A stretch of 64,000 nucleotides of DNA from Saxidomus purpurata (Eukaryota > Mollusca > Bivalvia > Venerida > Veneridae), in the NCBI GenBank assembly GCA_022818135.1, contig JAFMSR010000039.1, positions 310,001-374,000 on the forward strand, in the 5' to 3' direction. Positions within the stretch are counted from its first letter, which is position 1, and the number at the start of each line of letters is the position of its first letter. The notes beneath the pieces were generated by a model. It was not told where the DNA came from. It searched no databases and saw nothing but the letters and a program-made list of their open reading frames with translations. Position numbers and translations under genes: made by a program. This document shows, piece after piece, positions 50,201-56,200 of the stretch.

Positions 50201-53200
50201 GGCTTCTATGTTGAAGGTATAGAAATAGTTGGAAAGAAATGTTTACACTGAAATATTGGAATACATTGGGAACAAGCTACTGTTTGAATATAGCATACGA
50301 TAAAACCATTCAACACAGTCAGTTCACTCGATTGCAGAATAGTTCATAGATTACGGGCTTCATTCCACAGTTTTTACACGGACTCTAGTTTAGGAAATTA
50401 CTGCGCTATTAATGTTAACAAACGTTGATTACGGAAGATAATCATATGAATAATATTTAAAAGTACGGGTATTTACAGAATGTACGAAGCTCGATATAAG
50501 AGTTTGTAGTTTGATTTTAAAGATTATTATGTCATTGCCCCGACCATCTTATTTACGAGCGATAACATCTATATTGACCTAAAAATAAACCATAAAAAGA
50601 GATAATTTACGTACGTTCCCGATAGGGATGTCACGTAATGAAGACATTGAAATTGGTCACTTTGTTATTTTCATTCAAAATATTTCTACCAAACCATCTA
50701 TAGTTCCTAGGCAATTAGCGCTCACAACGAGTTGATTTTCTATGGAATTGATATCAAATGTATAGTTACACGATTGTAAGTTATCCGTGACTTTCTTGGT
50801 ACTGTACATACTTTGTCAAATAGTTGTGTGTCTACATTATATATGTGCTGTCGTTTCCTTTTGCACTTGACAAAGCAATGCCATGATAATTTTATACACT
50901 GAAATATTTATAAGCTGAGGCTTGTAGCTTGTATGCTACCTTTTATCTAATATTTGTGGAATTAATTATTCTGCGTATAAGTCTAGCTGTTGGTGAGTGC
51001 TCTGTTTAATGGTGTTCATGGATTACTTTATATATTTTCTATTTTACAGATTCCCATCAATGTGAGAGATATGCAGTAAATATAACCGTAGTAGTTGAAG
51101 TTTTCGCTTATATCACAGTTATAGTAGATGGCCTGACTTTCCTTTTGGGATTAGTCTTTTTGATTGTAAGTACAGATAAAATGGTATTCTTGTTTTGCCA
51201 GTTTCAAAATGGATGGCATTAGAACTATCGTAAATCAATGTATTAAAAGGTATATTTTCAAGGAAAGTTACTGTAACGTTGTAGCTAATACATTTTATTT
51301 TGTTTAATTTACAGAGTCAAATTCTTTCGAGTAATAATTGTTCTAAAAGATAATCTTAAAAAGACAACAAATGTGTGGTTTGAGTGTAAACTGATAGCTA
51401 AAAAGTGACAATTGTCACTGAACGGTTCAGGTCGTTATCAAAAGCCTTTCACCAAAGTGTGTTACTATGAAAAAGCCATTAAGTTAGCTTGTGCAGTTCT
51501 TAGTCTCCTGAAAAAGTCATTCGCGGTTCTTTTCCACCAGTAAGAGTGAGAATGCTAAATTGAAATTGTAACCGAAGTGAAATTCCTATTTGCCTTTTAC
51601 AACAAAGCGGTGGCATGATTCTATATTTTGATATCGTGCATTTGGTCGAAACGTCTTTATTATCCAAACTTCAACAAGAAATTGCAAGATACATTTCTGT
51701 TAAAACCAGGCACTAGTGAGATTGAGCAATTTTCTCGATATAATCTAAATGATACATACACTATCCTTTTCCTGGTAAAACCCGTAGTCAGACGGTTAGA
51801 ACTGTATTGCATACGCAAGCAGATCAATTGCATCGAAGAAGGATCCCATTATAAATGAAGCACCAGGTGGGGAGCTAGAACTGTTTTCATTAAAAATTAA
51901 ACTTAGTGTTCTTGGTTGTGTTTTTTTTCACTGTTATCGTTACAGTTTACAAGCGTTCATATTTGGAGGCACTATCAAAACATTTATCAGCCTCTGGACA
52001 GTAACGAAAGGAATCTTCCATGCAGAGAATATTTAAGTAACATACAATGGTGGCTATTGTTTTCAAGTGTTGGTGATTCATTCACTCTAATTGGAATTCA
52101 AGGCATTCTTTTTGAGGTAGATAAATAATAGTTTCTCAACACTGTTGCATTATTTAGTTAAAGTTGTAAATGAAATTAACTGAAAAATTAACGTTTCGTC
52201 TTTAAGGCTAACCGGCGCATAAAACACGTCAGTTTTACACACGGTCCTTTTTTAAATTCGAAAACAACTTTCCTTGTTTTCCTTCCATAGTCTTAAATAT
52301 TTGGTCGGGGATGCCGATTTGTTAATTATTTTGTTAAGCAATAATGTCTTCGTTTCTCCTATTTACAGGAATATGAAGTGTATTTATATAAATATTCAAT
52401 TTAGGGCCAGAATTACCTAGAGGTTTGAGCCTTCATTTTTTTTAATTTTAGTTTTTCTCTCCCGCCCCCTATAATTGTACCAAACTGATGTATTTAATTG
52501 TACTTCTTCATTTTTATTTCATCAAAGCTTATCATATATAGATACACTAAGTATTCCATTAGACCCTTGTATTTGAATAAGTACAACATAATGATGTCGT
52601 ATTTTAAAGGAAGACAATAGATTCGGTGAACAACTGCGGAAACTGGACAGACACATTCTATTTTTAGGATATGGATACCTTCTGACATTGTTTTCTTCCC
52701 TTCGCTTCCTTAGAATCAGTCATAAATTTTCCGTAAGTAATATTTCTATGTATAATCTTTATCGAGGGAAACTTAAATAATCTGTGCTAATCTGTCTTGG
52801 CGGGGATTTGTCACTAATGTTTTAGACATTTAACAAAGCCTGTGTTGAAATAAAAATTAGAAAGGGTCATAGGAGAATTGATTGAATCAAAATATTTAGG
52901 AAGCCAAACCTTGAACATTTCACTGAACTTTGGAACAAATCATTGTCATTTACGATTTATGCATCAAATTTGAAAACAGTGGCAGTTCATTTATACCCTT
53001 CATGGTTATGGCTAAATATTTAACCTCGACCTCTGGTTTCTTTTCCACAGAATATTAGTAATTATTGCTCATACATTAACCAGAGGAAATTTGAAGCAGT
53101 GTTGAAGGATACGGTAAGGCTAAAAGAAAACAATACCGGTGGTTCTAGATACCCGACCGACCATATTGTTCATTGCCGATTATAAAATATTTTAGTACAA

Positions 53201-56200
53201 AATTGCCAAGTTTTTAATTTCCATAGGTTAGAATCAGGCAGGGAACGAATTACTCTGGTCAACCCATTTATTTGACCTAAAACATAAACATTACGTTTAT
53301 CATTTATACAAGCGTCACTTTACAAATCGTTCACCGTTGTTGAATTACAGGTGTTGTTTAAGACGGTGTGGAGGTCAGCCAGCGATGTTTTATTTTTTTT
53401 AGCATGTGTACTGACACTCTTCGTCGGATTTTGGCTCAGTAGTTTCATAGTTCTTGGACCATACCACATCAAGGTAATCATAAATGTTACATTGTATACA
53501 AACGGAACACGTTTTTAATAAAATTGACTAATGTTTCCTTACGCCAATAGAAAGGAGTAGATGTACTGGCGAAGGTGTACAAAATATTATTTCTTAAAAC
53601 TATTTAAGACATTCATTTAATTCAAACTTTACTACAAAGATAAAAGGCAACACTAGCAAGTTCCTATGTCATTATAATTTCAAAGCTCTTTATATTTAAA
53701 GACACTTTTTTTATTGAATTTATTTCTTATATGCATATCAAACCCTATCTTGATATCCCCGAACATAAAGTGTTAGGGGGTATACTGGATTCAGCATAAA
53801 TGTATGTCCGTCCGTCCGTCCGTCCATCTGTCTGTCTGTCTGTCTGTGACAGAATCTTGTGGACACTAAATCTCCAAAACCCCTAGTCAGAATTTAATTA
53901 TATTTCACAGAAGTGATAAGTATCATGCCTAGTTGTTCATGGTTCATGTTTCGGGTCAGTATGTCAAATGTCCCGGTAACAGGGGCTCGAGATAGTAAAA
54001 TCTGATGGACTCTTAATCTCCTCTGGCTAGAATGCAATGCCACTTCACAGAAGTGATAAGTAGTATGCCAAGTTATGGATGGTCTATGTTTCGGTTGACT
54101 AGGTCAAAGGTCAATGTCACAGGGGCTCGAGATAGTAGAAGCTTGTGGACGCTACATCTCCGAAGCCCCTGGTCAGAATTTAGTGACACTTCACAAAAGG
54201 AATAAGTATCATGCTTAGTTGTGCATGTTTCAATAATAAAAACATGAATCTTACATAATTGTATATACTGTGTCATTGCGGTATTTGGAAGGTATACATC
54301 ACCTTCAGTGATAGTTAGTTCTAGATATTTTACGTTCTAAAACAAAGGGCTTGTTTATTCTGTAGGCAAAATATATGAAGAAAAACTATGTTATTTCCTA
54401 TCGTGAGAAAGTGATTCATCAAAAATTGAAAACAAATGATTTTTAGTAAAGTTGTAAGGGTATTAATCTGTAACGTATATTCAGATGATGGCAAAATACC
54501 ACAATATCTTATATTTCGGTTTAATGTATGACATAATAATTATGACATTACAAAAGATGGAAAATGATACATATTATGCATAACATACTACATGCATGAA
54601 AGATTACCCGAATCCCTGCTAAATCCGAACCTCCCTTTGATGGTATATCAATAAAGAGTGATGTTGTGAAAAAGTTAAATCACCGACCCATCATTCTTTT
54701 TCTAAAGTTAACTAGCTATAATTATGTTAGTTTCTATAAAAACAGTGCCAAACAATTTCTTGTTAACCAGAGTTTCACCAATGGCCCCCCTTTAATTATA
54801 GCTATTGGAGCTATGAAATGAAAAAGTTCAGAGTTATGACCCTAGATTTGAAAGAAAAGATTGGTGCTAATATTCTAGACCAGCATGTTGTCGACGCTTT
54901 GCTAAGAACGCATATGTACTTCCTCTTATACACTAATATATTACAACTCTTATTTCTTGTAGAAAAAGTCATAAAACATTCAGCGATGCACACTCAGACT
55001 GATTAAACTAGTGTGACAGACCTGCATAAAATCCTTTGCTGGAGTACTGTTCAGAACAAGCGTCAAGTCATTAAAACTGGTCATGTTCTATAAATAAACC
55101 ACAATCTTGAAGAAATCTCTTTACCAAATTTTTCAGATAACTAGGCATATACTCCCACATAGTATCCGCCAAACGCATGCCAAATCGGACTTCTTTAAGT
55201 ACTCATTTTTCCCCATAATCACCGTCCTGTGGAATAGGTTGTCTGACAATTTATAGACAAAGAAAATCATTGACCACATTTACATGGAATGCAGGTAGCA
55301 ATTCGATTTGTACACACTTGTGTCTTCCCCGACTTGGGGAGCATATTCTTTTTGCCCTTTCCGTTTGTCCGTCCGTCGGTCACACATCGTTTCCACTCAT
55401 TCACTTGAGATTCGTAGTCTTCAATCTTCATAAGAAGATTGGTTTTGTTAAAAAGATTATCCCTATTATGATTTGGGTTATTAGGGCAACGGTATATCTC
55501 ATTGTGACCCAAAACTTGAAAATCGTTCCCGCGCAATAACTTGAGATCCATATGACCTATAGTCTTCAAACTTCATGCGATGATTAACTTCATTGAGTAA
55601 ATAATTACTTTTATTTTGTGGTCTCTAAGTAAAGGTCAAGGGCACAGTTGCGTGAATTTTGAAGTCGCCTGCACACTGTTACTTGAGATGTCTTCAAACA
55701 TCATATAATAGTTTCACTGTTAAATTTTGAAGCTTTTAATTTTTCTGTTGTAAGCAGACGTATATTACTGCTTCGTAAACGAATCATAACTTTAACCTAT
55801 CTATGGCAACAATTAAGGACAGAGGTACTGTCTTGCTACCTTTGTCAACGCTAGGGAGATGGCTGTCCTAAAAATAAGCATCAATTTTGAAAGTCTAGCC
55901 AGTCTTAAAATGTTATTCTGGAAGTATATGTTGCAATATAAAGACTAAATTAAAAATCTCTTTGAACAAACTTTGAAGGGAATATAGACAATAAAACTAT
56001 AAAACAGTGTTGGTATATGTATACAAAACATGTAAATAATAATATAAATAGCAACGTGTTTGTAACGTGTTAAATTTGTCAGTTACATATGGATTTTGCA
56101 CCATTAAGATTATTTTGAGCTGCTTCCCAAAACACACCAATTTTAACTTGCCACTGTCTATATGCAAAGGATCACCTGTGTAAAAATATAATAACTAAAA

